Of a stretch of DNA of 64,000 nucleotides, positions 8,887-18,266 are shown one piece after another. The notes under the pieces were generated by a model that worked only from the letters and a program-made list of their open reading frames with translations, searched no databases and was not told where the DNA came from. Within the stretch, counting starts at the first letter, position 1, and the number at the start of each line of letters is the position of its first letter. Location of the stretch: NCBI RefSeq assembly GCF_000181515.1, contig NZ_ABCG01000007.1, forward strand, positions 1 to 64,000. The letters are read 5' to 3'. This DNA is from Erythrobacter sp. SD-21 (lineage in GTDB: Bacteria > Pseudomonadota > Alphaproteobacteria > Sphingomonadales > Sphingomonadaceae). The translations under genes and the position numbers were made by a program.

Positions 8887-10977
8887 ATGTCGTATCCAAA
8901 CGCCACGAGCCTGATTGTCCTCGCTTGCGCGCTGTCGCTGCCCTCAATGGCGAAAGCCGAAGACGATGGGGAGAATGACACCGAGGCAGTCCCGGCTTCG
9001 GATGCAGATGCCAGCCGCGTCTTCGAACCTGCCTATTTCGCGCAATTCGCGCCGCGCAACGCGCTCGATATGGTCAGCCGCATCCCCGGTTTCACCATCT
9101 CCGGCGGCAACAACAACGGCCAGCGCGGCCTCGGGCAGGCCGACCAGAATGTACTGGTCAATGGCGAACGCTTTTCCAGCAAGTCGGATTCGCTCCGCGA
9201 CCAGTTGCGCCGCATCCCGGCAAGCGACGTGGTGCGGATCGAACTGGTCGATGGCAACACGCTCGATATTCCCGGTCTCACCGGCCTGGTGGCGAATGTT
9301 ATCTACACCCGCAGCGGCGCGTCGGGGCAGTTTCGCTGGGACTCAGGCTTCCGCCCGCACAACACCGAGGCCCAACTGTATGGCGGCGAGATTTCGCTGA
9401 CCGGCAGCAAAGGCGCGCTCGACTACACCGTGTCGCTTTCCAACGACAACGACCGGTTCGGCGCCGACGGCCCGACGATCATCACCGACGCCGAGGGTGC
9501 CCTGATCGAAGAGCAGTATACGAAATTCTCCGGCGCCTTCGACAACCCCAAGCTCTCCACCGCCTTCGCCTATGATTTCGGCGGCGAGACCGTGGCCAAT
9601 CTGACGCTCAGCTATGGCGAGGACTTCCTGTTCCGCAACGAACCCGAAACGGGTTTCCGCGCCAGCGGCCCCACCCGCTTTCGCGATGTCGAAGTGCGCG
9701 AGAACGGGCCGGAGTACGAAATCGGCGCCGACATCCAGCTCCCCCTGGGACCGGGCAAGCTCAAGCTCATCGGGCTCGAACGGTACGAACGCGACAACTT
9801 CTCCATCACGCTGGTCGACAGCTTCGACGACGGCAGCGACGCTGTCGGATCGCGCTTCCGCCAGACGAACGGCATTGGCGAGCGGATCGGACGCGCCGAA
9901 TACGGCTGGGCGATGCTGGGCGCCGACTGGCAGCTTTCTGGAGAGGCAGCGTTCAACCGGCTCGACCGGGTTTCTTCGCTTTTCGAACTCGCGCCCGACG
10001 GCCAGTTCGTGCAGCTTGCCTTCCCCGAAGGAACCGGCGGAGTGACCGAGGACCGCTACGAAGGCAGCCTCTCCGTATCGAAGGCTTTGTCCTCCACGCT
10101 CTCCGTCCAGGCGATCGGCGCAATGGAATTCTCGCGCATCGAACAGACCGGTGCGGCTGCAAACTCCCGCTCGTTCAAGCGCCCCAAGGGCTCGCTCGCG
10201 ACGACATGGAAGCCGGCGGACGATTTCGACGTCTCACTCACGCTGGCCCGCCGCATCAGCCAGCTTTCCTTCGGCGACTTTCTCGCCAGCGTCTCCCTCA
10301 ACGACGACAACGAGAACGGCGGCAATAACGAGCTCGTCCCCTACCAGAGCTGGAATGTGGAACTGGAAGCCAACAAGCGCCTGGGCCCTTGGGGTTCGGT
10401 CACCTTCACTGCCCGGCAGGCCTGGTTCGAGGATTTCATCGACTGGTTCCCGCTCGAAGGCGGCGGGGAAGCGCGCGGCAATATCGGCGATGCCGAGAGG
10501 CTGCATCTGGAAGCCAACGCCACGATCAATCTCGATCCCTTAGGCGTGAAGGGCGCGCGGCTGGACCTGCGCGGCGTGAAGCGCTGGATGAGCGTCATCG
10601 ACCCTTTTACGGGCGAGGACCGTCCCTTCTCCTACGACCAGCGCGGCTTGCTCGATTTCGGCTATCGCCACGATATCCCCAAGACGGACTGGGCCTACGG
10701 TGCCGGCATTTTCAGCCAGGACGACGCGCCCTACTCGCGCCTCTACGAGGCCGGGCGCAGTTGGGAAGGTCCGACCTTTGCGAGCGTCTTCGTCGAGAAC
10801 AAGGATGTTTTCGGCCTGACGGTGGAGGCAAGCGTCGCCAATGTACTGGGCGCGCGGAACAAGTTCTACCGCACCGTCTACGACACGCCGCGTCCCGATG
10901 GGGAAATCGCGTTCGTCGAGGAAACGGACCGCCGGATCGGGCCGATCTTCCGTTTCTCGGTCAGCGGCGACTTCTAG
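8887..10977 (+). CDS. TonB-dependent outer-membrane receptor
   Basis: Outer-membrane active transporter of 696 residues. A signal peptide ends near AKAEDD (about residue 25). The plug domain is visible around DMVSRIPGFTISGGNNNGQRGLGQADQ and VLVNGERFSSKSD, followed by RIPASDVVRIELVDG. The rest is alternating amphipathic beta strands ending in FRFSVSGDF with a terminal Phe, typical of barrel insertion. No TonB box can be assigned with confidence. The ligand is unknown; the plug resembles a group common in sphingomonads. An amidase with a signal peptide follows 39 bases later and may act on the same nutrient. Confidence 0.88.
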   Translation: MSYPNATSLIVLACALSLPSMAKAEDDGENDTEAVPASDADASRVFEPAYFAQFAPRNALDMVSRIPGFTISGGNNNGQRGLGQADQNVLVNGERFSSKSDSLRDQLRRIPASDVVRIELVDGNTLDIPGLTGLVANVIYTRSGASGQFRWDSGFRPHNTEAQLYGGEISLTGSKGALDYTVSLSNDNDRFGADGPTIITDAEGALIEEQYTKFSGAFDNPKLSTAFAYDFGGETVANLTLSYGEDFLFRNEPETGFRASGPTRFRDVEVRENGPEYEIGADIQLPLGPGKLKLIGLERYERDNFSITLVDSFDDGSDAVGSRFRQTNGIGERIGRAEYGWAMLGADWQLSGEAAFNRLDRVSSLFELAPDGQFVQLAFPEGTGGVTEDRYEGSLSVSKALSSTLSVQAIGAMEFSRIEQTGAAANSRSFKRPKGSLATTWKPADDFDVSLTLARRISQLSFGDFLASVSLNDDNENGGNNELVPYQSWNVELEANKRLGPWGSVTFTARQAWFEDFIDWFPLEGGGEARGNIGDAERLHLEANATINLDPLGVKGARLDLRGVKRWMSVIDPFTGEDRPFSYDQRGLLDFGYRHDIPKTDWAYGAGIFSQDDAPYSRLYEAGRSWEGPTFASVFVENKDVFGLTVEASVANVLGARNKFYRTVYDTPRPDGEIAFVEETDRRIGPIFRFSVSGDF

Positions 10978-11016
10978 CGCACTTGCATTCGCCCGCCTCG
11001 CTGGCAGTGTGCGGCC

Positions 11017-12495
11017 ATGATCGCTCGCACGCTGCCGCTCGCCTTCCTTTTCCTCGCCGCGCCGCTCGCCGCCCAACAGGCCGAGGCGGATACACAGACC
11101 CATCTCGATCGCATCGCGGCCCTTGACGATGCCGGACCGGAACTGAATGCGGTGATCGCGGTCAACCCCGCAGGCCCGCAAGAGGCGCGCGAGGCCGAAG
11201 CGGCGGGCCTGCTGCTACAGGGCCGCACTGTCCTCGTTAAAGACAATATCGAGACGCGCGAACTGCCGACCACTGCGGGCAGCCTCGCGCTCGCCGACAA
11301 TTTGACCGGCCGCGACGCGCCGCTGATCGCCAATCTGCGCGCGGCGGGCGGCGTGGTGCTCGGCAAGACCAATCTGTCCGAATGGGCCAACATTCGCGAC
11401 AATGATTCCACCAGCGGCTGGAGCGGCGTGGGCGGATTGACCCGCAACCCGCACGCCATCGATCGTAACGCCTGCGGCTCATCCTCGGGCAGCGGCGCGG
11501 CGGTGGCCGCGCAATTCGCCTGGGCCGCGATCGGGACGGAGACCAACGGATCGATTACCTGCCCCGCCAGCATCAACGGCGTGGTCGGCTTCAAGCCCAG
11601 CGTCGGCCTTGTCAGCCGTACCCATGTCGTTCCGATCTCCAGCACGCAGGACACCGCGGGACCGATGGCGCGCAGCGTGGCTGATGCCGCCCTGCTGCTG
11701 AGCTCCATCGCGGGCGAGGACCCGGCCGACAGCGCCACTCTCGGGGCGCAGCGCCGCGCGGACTACCACACGGGCCTCGCCGATTTCTCGCTCGACGGCG
11801 CGCGCATCGGCGTGATGCGCAACCAGATGGGCAACCGGGACGATGTGAAGACCGTCTTCGAAACGGCGCTGGCCGATCTGGAAGCCGCGGGCGCCACTCT
11901 GGTCGATATCGAGTTCGAGCTCGACGAGGAGGTCTATGACGCCAGCTTTACCGTGCTGATGTTCGAACTGCGCGAGGAGATGGGCAAATATCTTGCCAGC
12001 CTGCCGGGTGACGGCATGGCGCGCAGCCTCGCCGACCTCATCGCCTTCAACGCCGCCCATCCGGCAGAGGAAATGCGCTGGTTCGGGCAGGACCTTTTCG
12101 AACTTGCCGAAACGACGACCGACCGCGAAGCCTACGAGGAAGCCCGCGCGAAAGCCCTGCGCATCGCGGGCGCAGAAACGCTGGACAGGATCATGGCCGA
12201 AAACGAAGTCGCTTTCCTCATCGCCCCCACGCGCGGCCCCGCCTGGACCAGCGACCTCGTCAACGGCGACAATTTCAACGGCAGTATCGGCTTCGGCACG
12301 CCTGCGGCAGTTGCCGGATACCCGCACCTCACCGTTCCCATGGGTGCCATCGAGGGCCTGCCCGTCGGGATCAGCTTCTTCGGCGGCAAGTGGCGCGATT
12401 TCGAGGTATTGCAACTGGGCGCGGCCTATGAGCGAGTGCGCAGCGCTGTTTTACCGGAACCGTCCTTTCGCCCGTGGGAACCGGCGGCCCTCTGA
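11017..12495 (+). CDS. exported amidase (amidase signature family)
   Basis: Amidase-signature hydrolase of 492 residues with a signal peptide (cleavage near LAAQQ, residue 20), so it likely cleaves an amide in the periplasm. The Ser-cisSer-Lys triad is present: Lys75 in LVKDNIET, Ser157 in GSSSGSG and nucleophile Ser179 in ETNGSITCPAS. Members of this exported subgroup are often annotated as glutamyl-tRNA amidotransferase A by similarity, but the signal peptide and the absence of gatB/gatC argue against that. The substrate is not predictable. It follows the TonB receptor closely. Confidence 0.87.
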   Translation: MIARTLPLAFLFLAAPLAAQQAEADTQTHLDRIAALDDAGPELNAVIAVNPAGPQEAREAEAAGLLLQGRTVLVKDNIETRELPTTAGSLALADNLTGRDAPLIANLRAAGGVVLGKTNLSEWANIRDNDSTSGWSGVGGLTRNPHAIDRNACGSSSGSGAAVAAQFAWAAIGTETNGSITCPASINGVVGFKPSVGLVSRTHVVPISSTQDTAGPMARSVADAALLLSSIAGEDPADSATLGAQRRADYHTGLADFSLDGARIGVMRNQMGNRDDVKTVFETALADLEAAGATLVDIEFELDEEVYDASFTVLMFELREEMGKYLASLPGDGMARSLADLIAFNAAHPAEEMRWFGQDLFELAETTTDREAYEEARAKALRIAGAETLDRIMAENEVAFLIAPTRGPAWTSDLVNGDNFNGSIGFGTPAAVAGYPHLTVPMGAIEGLPVGISFFGGKWRDFEVLQLGAAYERVRSAVLPEPSFRPWEPAAL

Positions 12496-12510
12496 CCGGA
12501 TTAAGCAAGC

Positions 12511-13869
12511 GTGGAGTTCGACCCGCGCATCTTCCTGTTCGTCGTCTTCGGGCTCGGACTCATGCTGGCCGTCACGCTGGAGAAATGGCTCGCGCGTTTC
12601 TGGCTCTCGCTGCCGATCGTCTATGTAGCAGCGGGCTTTGCGCTCTATTCCCTGCCCCTCGACCTGCCCAACATCAATCCGACCTATGACGGCTTCGATG
12701 CGCTGGCGCTCGAATATGTTACCGAGTTCATCGTGATCGCTTCGCTGATGGCGGCGGGGATCGCGATCGACCGGCCGGTGAGCTGGAAGAACTGGAGTCA
12801 GATCTGGCCACTGCTCGTTTTCGCCATGCCGCTGACGATCGCCGCCGTTGCACTTTTGGGGTGGTGGATTGTCGGCCTTGCTCCTGCGAGCGCCTTGTTG
12901 CTTGGTGCAGCACTCGCTCCGACAGACCCTGTTCTTGCGCGAAGCGTGCAAGTTGGTCCGCCAGGCGAGAACAAGCGGCACGATGTCCGCTTTTCGCTGA
13001 CAGTAGAGGCGGGGTTGAATGACGGTCTGGCCTTTCCGTTTACCTATCTGGCCATTGCCGCTGTCGGCATGACCTCGCTAGGAAACTGGACGCTCGAATG
13101 GGCTGCGCGCGACCTGGTCTGGCGGGTTGCCGCAGGAATAGCGGTCGGTTGGGCCGTGGGGCGTGCGGGCGCTTGGTATGTATTCGAGCGGGAAGCCGAC
13201 GCTCCAATGGAAGAAATCGACGAGGCCAGCGAAAGCGCCGACCAGCCCAAGTATTCGACGAGCGAGGGGCTGGTCGTGCTTGGTACACTGCTCCTTGCCT
13301 ACGGGCTGGCCGAACTCGCCGAGGGCTATGGATTTCTGGCCGTGTTCGCGGGTGCTGTCACGGCACGGCAACGGGAAAACCGAAGCCGCTACCACAAGCT
13401 CAGCCACCATTTCATCGATCAGATCGAACAGATCGTGCTCGTTCTCGTGCTGTTCGGTTTTGGCGCCATGCTGGCCAGCGGCGTCCTAGCGAGCCTGACG
13501 TGGGAGGGCGCGTTGCTCGGACTGGCGCTGATCTTTGTCATTCGACCGGTGGCGGGCTTCATCTCGGAATATCCATCGCGCCTGCCGATGTTGGGAACTC
13601 TCGCCGTGGCGTTTCTCGGCGTGCGGGGGATGGGTTCGATCTATTATCTCGCCTATGGCCAGAACCATGGCAATTTCTACAATTTCGACCAGCTTTGGGC
13701 GATCGCGAGCTTTACGATCCTCGTATCGATCGTAGTGCACGGTATTTTAGCGGGCCCCATGATACTCGCGGTCGAGAAGAAAGGCCGACATATTCATACA
13801 GGTGAGGAGGAAGGCCTGGAAAGTCACAGCCCACATGGCACCGTGGCGCCCCGAACAGAGAAACCCTGA
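12511..13869 (+). CDS. CPA1-type Na+(K+)/H+ antiporter
   Basis: Inner-membrane monovalent cation/proton antiporter of 452 residues with about a dozen membrane helices. Two family landmarks are visible: ALAPTDPVLARSVQVG with the conserved Asp in a broken helix, and EAGLNDGLAFPF with the second acidic ion-site residue. A hydrophilic loop near residues 225-245 is acidic, and the C-terminal tail is short and charged. The start is a GTG 15 bases after the amidase stop with only a weak ribosome site. It likely supports pH and sodium homeostasis. Confidence 0.87.
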   Translation: MEFDPRIFLFVVFGLGLMLAVTLEKWLARFWLSLPIVYVAAGFALYSLPLDLPNINPTYDGFDALALEYVTEFIVIASLMAAGIAIDRPVSWKNWSQIWPLLVFAMPLTIAAVALLGWWIVGLAPASALLLGAALAPTDPVLARSVQVGPPGENKRHDVRFSLTVEAGLNDGLAFPFTYLAIAAVGMTSLGNWTLEWAARDLVWRVAAGIAVGWAVGRAGAWYVFEREADAPMEEIDEASESADQPKYSTSEGLVVLGTLLLAYGLAELAEGYGFLAVFAGAVTARQRENRSRYHKLSHHFIDQIEQIVLVLVLFGFGAMLASGVLASLTWEGALLGLALIFVIRPVAGFISEYPSRLPMLGTLAVAFLGVRGMGSIYYLAYGQNHGNFYNFDQLWAIASFTILVSIVVHGILAGPMILAVEKKGRHIHTGEEEGLESHSPHGTVAPRTEKP

Positions 13870-13880
13870 AGAGCCATACG

Positions 13881-13914
13881 GAAGGGGCGGCAGGATCGCT
13901 CCCGCCGCCCCTTC
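13881..13914. terminator. hairpin between convergent antiporter and tig genes
   Basis: A perfect 11-bp stem, GAAGGGGCGGC (13881-13891) and GCCGCCCCTTC (13904-13914), with a 12-base loop lies between two convergent genes. No clear T run follows on either strand, so it is a terminator-like hairpin rather than a textbook one. Confidence 0.5.
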
Positions 13915-13938
13915 GCAATTCTTCAAGCCAACCGAAGC

Positions 13939-15504
13939 TTACTTCTTGGCAGCGGCCTTCTTGGCGGGTGCCTTCTTCTTGGCTGCGGGCTTCTTATCGC
14001 CCTCGTCTTTCTTGGCAGCGGCCTTCTTCGCCGGAGCCTTCTTGGCCGGGGCCTTCTTTGCAGCCGGCTTCTTCTCGTCCTTCTTGTCGTCGGACTTCTT
14101 CGCAGCGGCCTTCTTGGCCGGAGCCTTCTTGGCAGCAGCCTTCTTCTTGGCCGGCTTCTTGGCGGCTTCCTCGCCCTCGTCTGCTTCGATCGCGGCTTCG
14201 AGTTCCTCGCGCGTCACTTCGCGGTCGGTAATCTCGGCCTTGTCGAAGAGGAAATCGACGACCTTGTCTTCATAAAGCGGCGCGCGCAGCTGGGCGGCGG
14301 CCATCGGTTCCTGCTGGATGTACTGCATGAAGCGTTCGCGATCTTCGGGGCGGTACTGCTGTGCCGCCTGCTGGATCAGCATGCTCATTTCCTGCGAGGT
14401 GACCTGGACGTTGTTCGCCTGGCCGATTTCCGAAAGCAGCAGGCCGAGGCGCACGCGGCGTTCGGCGATCGAACGATAGTCATCCTTTTCCGCTTCCATT
14501 TCCTTCAGCATCTCTTCCGGATTTTCCGAACGAGCGGCTTCCTGCTGGAGCTGGGTCCAGATCTGGTCGAATTCCGCATCGACCATGCCCTGCGGCACGG
14601 CGAAATCGTGACCGGCGGCCAGCTGGTCGAGCAGCGAGCGCTTCATCTGCGTGCGGGTAAGTCCGGCGGTTTCCTGCTCGAGCTGGCCTCGCAGGAGTTC
14701 CTTCAGCTTGTCGAGACCGTCGAGGCCGAAGTTCTTGGCGAACTCGTCGTCGATCTTGGTGTCGCCTTCGACCTTCACCTGCTTCACGGTGACGTCGAAT
14801 TCGGCCTTCTTGCCGGCGAGATGCGTCGCCTGGTAATCTTCGGGGAAGGTCACTTCGATGGTCTTGGTGTCGCCGGTCTTCACGCCAACCAGCTGCTCTT
14901 CGAAACCGGGGATGAACATGCCCGAACCCAGCACCAGCGCGGCGTCGTCGGCCTTGCCGCCTTCGAACTCGGTGCCGTCGACGCGGCCCACGAAGTCGAT
15001 GATCAGCTGGTCGCCATCGGCCGCCTTTTTGGTCTTGGCGGCTTCCTTGTAGCTCTTGTTGTTCTCGGCCAGCTTGCCGATCGCGTCCATGACCTCGTCA
15101 TCCGACACGGGAACGGTCAGGCGCTCGATCGCGATATCGTCGGTCGACGGCGTCTCGATTTCGGGCAGCACTTCCAGTTCGATGGTGAGTTCGGCGTCCT
15201 TGCCCGCCTCATAGCCTTCGCCCAGCTCGACCTTCGGCTGCATCGCCGGCTTGAGTTTGTTCTCTTCCATGGTCTTGTCGACCGATTCGCGAATCATCTC
15301 GTTCACGGCTTCGGCGTGGAGCTGTTCGCCATGCATCTTGCGCACGAGGTTCGCGGGCACCTTGCCGGGGCGGAAGCCGGGCATCTTCACCTGCGGGGCG
15401 ATCTTCTTGATCTGCGAATCGATGCGGGCATCGATTTCCTTTGCCGGAATGGTGATCGCGTAGGCGCGCTGGAGGCCGTCGTTGGCGGTTTCTTTGATCT
15501 GCAT
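13939..15504 (-). CDS. tig: trigger factor with lysine/alanine-rich C-terminal tail
   Basis: Ribosome-associated chaperone and prolyl isomerase that binds nascent chains. The 521 residues include the ribosome-binding domain (signature GFRPGKVPANLVRK), the FKBP-type isomerase domain (about 150-240) and the helical C-terminal chaperone arms. The family is usually about 430-450 residues; the excess is a 75-residue Lys/Ala/Pro tail (bases 13942-14166) made of AKKAPAKK and AAAKK repeats, like eukaryotic histone H1 tails. The start at 15504 (MQIKETANDG) is the conserved trigger-factor N-terminus; an open extension upstream runs into the tRNA gene and is not used. Confidence 0.94.
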   Translation of the reverse strand: MQIKETANDGLQRAYAITIPAKEIDARIDSQIKKIAPQVKMPGFRPGKVPANLVRKMHGEQLHAEAVNEMIRESVDKTMEENKLKPAMQPKVELGEGYEAGKDAELTIELEVLPEIETPSTDDIAIERLTVPVSDDEVMDAIGKLAENNKSYKEAAKTKKAADGDQLIIDFVGRVDGTEFEGGKADDAALVLGSGMFIPGFEEQLVGVKTGDTKTIEVTFPEDYQATHLAGKKAEFDVTVKQVKVEGDTKIDDEFAKNFGLDGLDKLKELLRGQLEQETAGLTRTQMKRSLLDQLAAGHDFAVPQGMVDAEFDQIWTQLQQEAARSENPEEMLKEMEAEKDDYRSIAERRVRLGLLLSEIGQANNVQVTSQEMSMLIQQAAQQYRPEDRERFMQYIQQEPMAAAQLRAPLYEDKVVDFLFDKAEITDREVTREELEAAIEADEGEEAAKKPAKKKAAAKKAPAKKAAAKKSDDKKDEKKPAAKKAPAKKAPAKKAAAKKDEGDKKPAAKKKAPAKKAAAKK

Positions 15505-15564
15505 GGGTTGGGACTCGTAAGGTTTCTGTCTGTCTGTGCGAATGGCCTGCGACAGGAGCGGAAA

Positions 15565-15649
15565 TGGTGCGGGCGAAGGGACTCGAACCCCCACATCTTT
15601 CGATACTGGTACCTAAAACCAGCGCGTCTACCAATTCCGCCACGCCCGC
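15565..15649 (-). tRNA. tRNA-Leu (anticodon TAG)
   Basis: The minus strand folds as an 85-base class II tRNA: acceptor GCGGGCG pairs with CGCCCGC, the anticodon arm is CTGGT-TTTAGGT-ACCAG giving anticodon TAG, a long variable arm (ATC-GAAA-GAT) is typical of leucine, and the CCA end is encoded (15565-15567). It lies directly upstream of tig. Confidence 0.95.
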
Positions 15650-15800
15650 AAACCGCAAAAGCATGGGCTGCGCCGACGGTTGCCCGCCGCGCATATAGGC
15701 GCGTGCCTCTAGAAGGATGCGACCAAAAGGGCAAGCGCGGCGACCGCTCAAGGAACAGCCTTTCACGGTGAGGCGTTGATAAGGCGAAAGGATCGCAATC

Positions 15801-16049
15801 ATGAGCGACTACGAAACTCCGAAAGTCCCGCCTGCAACGCCTCCCGCCATCGACCCCGATGTCGATCCCAAGACTGCGGCCGAAATGGAGGCCGACGGCG
15901 AGACCGAAGGCGATGTCCTCGCCGATAAGACCAAGCCCCACGAGATCGACACCGAGGCTGAAAAAGCCATGCGCCCAGCGATGGATGGCGGGCGCGGCGG
16001 CGAAGGCGAACAGGCGCTCGATGCAGCAACCATGCTGCCGCCCGACTAA
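15801..16049 (+). CDS. small acidic hypothetical protein
   Basis: An 82-residue, highly acidic protein rich in Pro, Asp, Glu and Ala with no predicted membrane segment or signal peptide. It looks intrinsically disordered. GCGAAAGGA lies about 9 bases before the ATG. It is the first of three short rightward genes (15801-16615) preceding der. I do not recognise a family. Coding status is supported by the ribosome site, spacing and codon usage similar to its neighbours. Confidence 0.65.
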   Translation: MSDYETPKVPPATPPAIDPDVDPKTAAEMEADGETEGDVLADKTKPHEIDTEAEKAMRPAMDGGRGGEGEQALDAATMLPPD

Positions 16050-16072
16050 TCGCAGCACGAAGGAGACACGAG

Positions 16073-16261
16073 ATGGCGACCCAGCCCACCCCCGACATCC
16101 AACCCACCCCCGATATCCAGCCCGGTGCTCCCCAGGAGATGCCGCCCGGCGGTCCGCCGAACGAGGCGCCGATGCAGGAGCCTCCCGGCTTCGAACCCTT
16201 GCAGCCCGATTACGACGACCCCTCCCCCGCCCCGAACGAGACGCCGCCGCTCCCGGATTGA
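16073..16261 (+). CDS. small proline-rich hypothetical protein
   Basis: A 62-residue protein in which Pro is the dominant residue, with an internal repeat of the PTPDIQ motif near the N-terminus. It is preceded by GAAGGAGA, a near-perfect ribosome site. It starts 23 bases after the preceding small acidic gene, so the two are probably co-transcribed. There is no recognisable domain, membrane segment or signal peptide; it is presumably disordered. Confidence 0.62.
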   Translation: MATQPTPDIQPTPDIQPGAPQEMPPGGPPNEAPMQEPPGFEPLQPDYDDPSPAPNETPPLPD

Positions 16262-16315
16262 GGGCGGCCCGAATGCGCTTGCCGGAAACCGCGCCGCGCA
16301 GTAGAGGCGCGCGCC

Positions 16316-16615
16316 ATGACTGACGACACCAAAGCCGAAGAAACCAAGCCCCAGACGCCCCCGATGCAGCTTTCGGTCAATCCGAAAAGCCAGCATTTCG
16401 ACGTGGACGTCCTCCAGCGCGGCGTGGGCATCAAGTTCAAGGACCGCGTGCGCACCGATATCGAGGAATACAACATCCCCGAAGGTTGGGTGCGCGTGCA
16501 GGCCGGCAAGACTGTCGACCGCAACGGCAACCCGCTGACGCTGAAGCTCAACGGCCCTGTGGAAGCCTGGTTCGAAGACCTCGGCGACAATCCGCCGGTC
16601 GCCAAGGCCGGCTGA
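16316..16615 (+). CDS. DUF3297 family protein
   Basis: A 99-residue protein matching DUF3297, a family of unknown function widespread in proteobacteria. Recognised from PPMQLSVNPKSQHFD and from the C-terminal block with GVGIKFKDRVR and NIPEGWVRVQ. It lacks a signal peptide and membrane segments, so it is probably cytoplasmic. It is the third small gene in the row and is followed by a terminator at 16695-16731. Confidence 0.82.
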   Translation: MTDDTKAEETKPQTPPMQLSVNPKSQHFDVDVLQRGVGIKFKDRVRTDIEEYNIPEGWVRVQAGKTVDRNGNPLTLKLNGPVEAWFEDLGDNPPVAKAG

Positions 16616-16694
16616 TCGCGCCTTTCCTACATCGGGGCATCGATGGCAGGACCTCGGGAATGACCCAGTCCTGCTGCCGGAACCTGCAAAAAAC

Positions 16695-16731
16695 CGCCGC
16701 CTGCGCACCCGTTTCGCGCGGCGGCGTTTTT
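16695..16731. terminator. rho-independent terminator
   Basis: A 7-bp GC stem (CGCCGCC 16695-16701 with GGCGGCG 16720-16726) is flanked by A residues on the left and T residues on the right, so it can act in both directions. It separates the DUF3297 gene from der. Confidence 0.75.
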
Positions 16732-16826
16732 CTTTCCAGGACCGTGTTCCATCCGTTCCATGCTGTTGGATCGGTGTTCCGGCCTTGCCAAAGCCCAAAC
16801 CATCGCCCACCTCGCCGAGCAGCATC

Positions 16827-18266
16827 ATGACCCAAGTCGAGAAACCCACCGTCATCATCATCGGCCGGCCCAACGTCGGCAAGTCGACGCTGTTCAACCG
16901 GCTGATCGGCAAGAAGCTCGCGCTGGTCGACGACCAGCCGGGCGTGACGCGTGACCGCCGCATGGGCGATGCCGAGATTGCAGGGCTCGAGTTCACCGTG
17001 GTCGATACGGCGGGTTGGGAAGACGATGATCCCGAAAGCTTGCCGGGCCGGATGCGCAAGCAGACCGAAGTCAGCCTCGAAGGCGCCGATGCGGCGCTGT
17101 TCGTGGTCGATGCGCGCGCCGGGATCACTCCGCTCGACGAGGAGATCGCCCGCTGGCTTCGCAGCCAAGACGTGCCCGTCGTGCTTGCCTGCAACAAGGC
17201 GGAAGGCAGAGCGGCCGAGCCCGGTATCCTCGAAAGTTACAGCCTTGGCCTTGGCGAACCCATGGGCATCTCCGCCGAACACGGCGAGGGCATCGCGGAC
17301 CTGTTTGCTGGGCTGTGGCCGATCATCGGCGCGAAATCGGAAGCCGCCGAAGCGGCAGCGCAGGCCGAAGCGGAACGGGACGAGGAAGACCTCTCCGGTC
17401 CTCTCAAGCTTGCCATCGTCGGACGGCCCAACGCGGGCAAGTCGACGCTGATCAACCGCCTGCTAGGCGAAGATCGCCTGCTGACTGGCCCCGAAGCGGG
17501 CATCACGCGCGATTCCATCGCAGTCGACTGGGATTGGTTCGATCCCAAGGCGAACGAGCAACGCGAAATCCGCCTCATCGACACCGCCGGTATGCGCAAG
17601 CGCGCCAAGGTCACCGAGAAGCTGGAGAAGCTGTCGGTCGCCGATGCCAAGCGCGCGATCGACTTTGCCGAAGTCGTGGTGCTGTTGCTCGATGCGACCA
17701 AGGGCCTCGAACACCAGGACCTCAAGATCGCCAGTCAGGCGCTCGAGGAAGGCCGCGCGCTGATGGTCGCGATCAACAAGTGGGACATTGCCGAGAACGC
17801 CTCTTACCTCTTCAACGGCATCCGCGAGGCGCTGAACGAGGGCCTTTCGCAGGTCCGCGGCGTGCCGCTGTTCGCGGTTTCGGCCAAGACCGGGAAGGGC
17901 CTCGACACCATGCTGTCGGCCGCCTTCGAGCTGCGCGAGGCGTGGAGCCGCCGTGTGCCGACCGCCGCGCTCAACCGCTGGTTCGACGATGCGCTGGAGG
18001 CCAACCCGCCGCCCGCACCGGGTGGCCGCCGCATCAAGCTGCGCTACATCACACAGGCCAGTGTACGCCCGCCGCGCTTCGTGGTCTTCGGCACGCGTCT
18101 CGACGACCTGCCCAAGAGCTACGAGCGGTATCTCGTGAACGGCATCCGCGCCAAGCTGGGTTTCGATGCCGTGCCGGTGCGGGTGGTCCTGAAGAGTCCC
18201 AAGAATCCTTACGATTCGAACCGCGGAGGGGGCGGCAAGTTCTCGGGCGGAGAGGGCCGTGACTGA
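16827..18266 (+). CDS. der: ribosome-associated GTPase Der (EngA)
   Basis: Essential GTPase of 50S ribosome assembly with two tandem G domains and a KH-like C-terminal domain, 479 residues. The two P-loops are GRPNVGKST (about residue 12) and GRPNAGKST (about 199); the matching G3 motifs VVDTAGWED and LIDTAGMRK and G4 motifs CNKAEG and INKWD are present. The ATG at 16827 is chosen because it gives the conserved start just before the first strand; an in-frame ATG at 16785 would add an unusual Pro/Ser leader. Its 3' end overlaps the DUF2721 gene by 8 bases. Confidence 0.96.
   Translation: MTQVEKPTVIIIGRPNVGKSTLFNRLIGKKLALVDDQPGVTRDRRMGDAEIAGLEFTVVDTAGWEDDDPESLPGRMRKQTEVSLEGADAALFVVDARAGITPLDEEIARWLRSQDVPVVLACNKAEGRAAEPGILESYSLGLGEPMGISAEHGEGIADLFAGLWPIIGAKSEAAEAAAQAEAERDEEDLSGPLKLAIVGRPNAGKSTLINRLLGEDRLLTGPEAGITRDSIAVDWDWFDPKANEQREIRLIDTAGMRKRAKVTEKLEKLSVADAKRAIDFAEVVVLLLDATKGLEHQDLKIASQALEEGRALMVAINKWDIAENASYLFNGIREALNEGLSQVRGVPLFAVSAKTGKGLDTMLSAAFELREAWSRRVPTAALNRWFDDALEANPPPAPGGRRIKLRYITQASVRPPRFVVFGTRLDDLPKSYERYLVNGIRAKLGFDAVPVRVVLKSPKNPYDSNRGGGGKFSGGEGRD

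Noticed and set aside
13939-14180. Separate repeat element or simple-sequence insertion at the tig 3' end
   Set aside because: The repeats stay in frame to a stop codon and encode a consistent Lys/Ala/Pro tail, so this is a protein tail rather than an inserted element.
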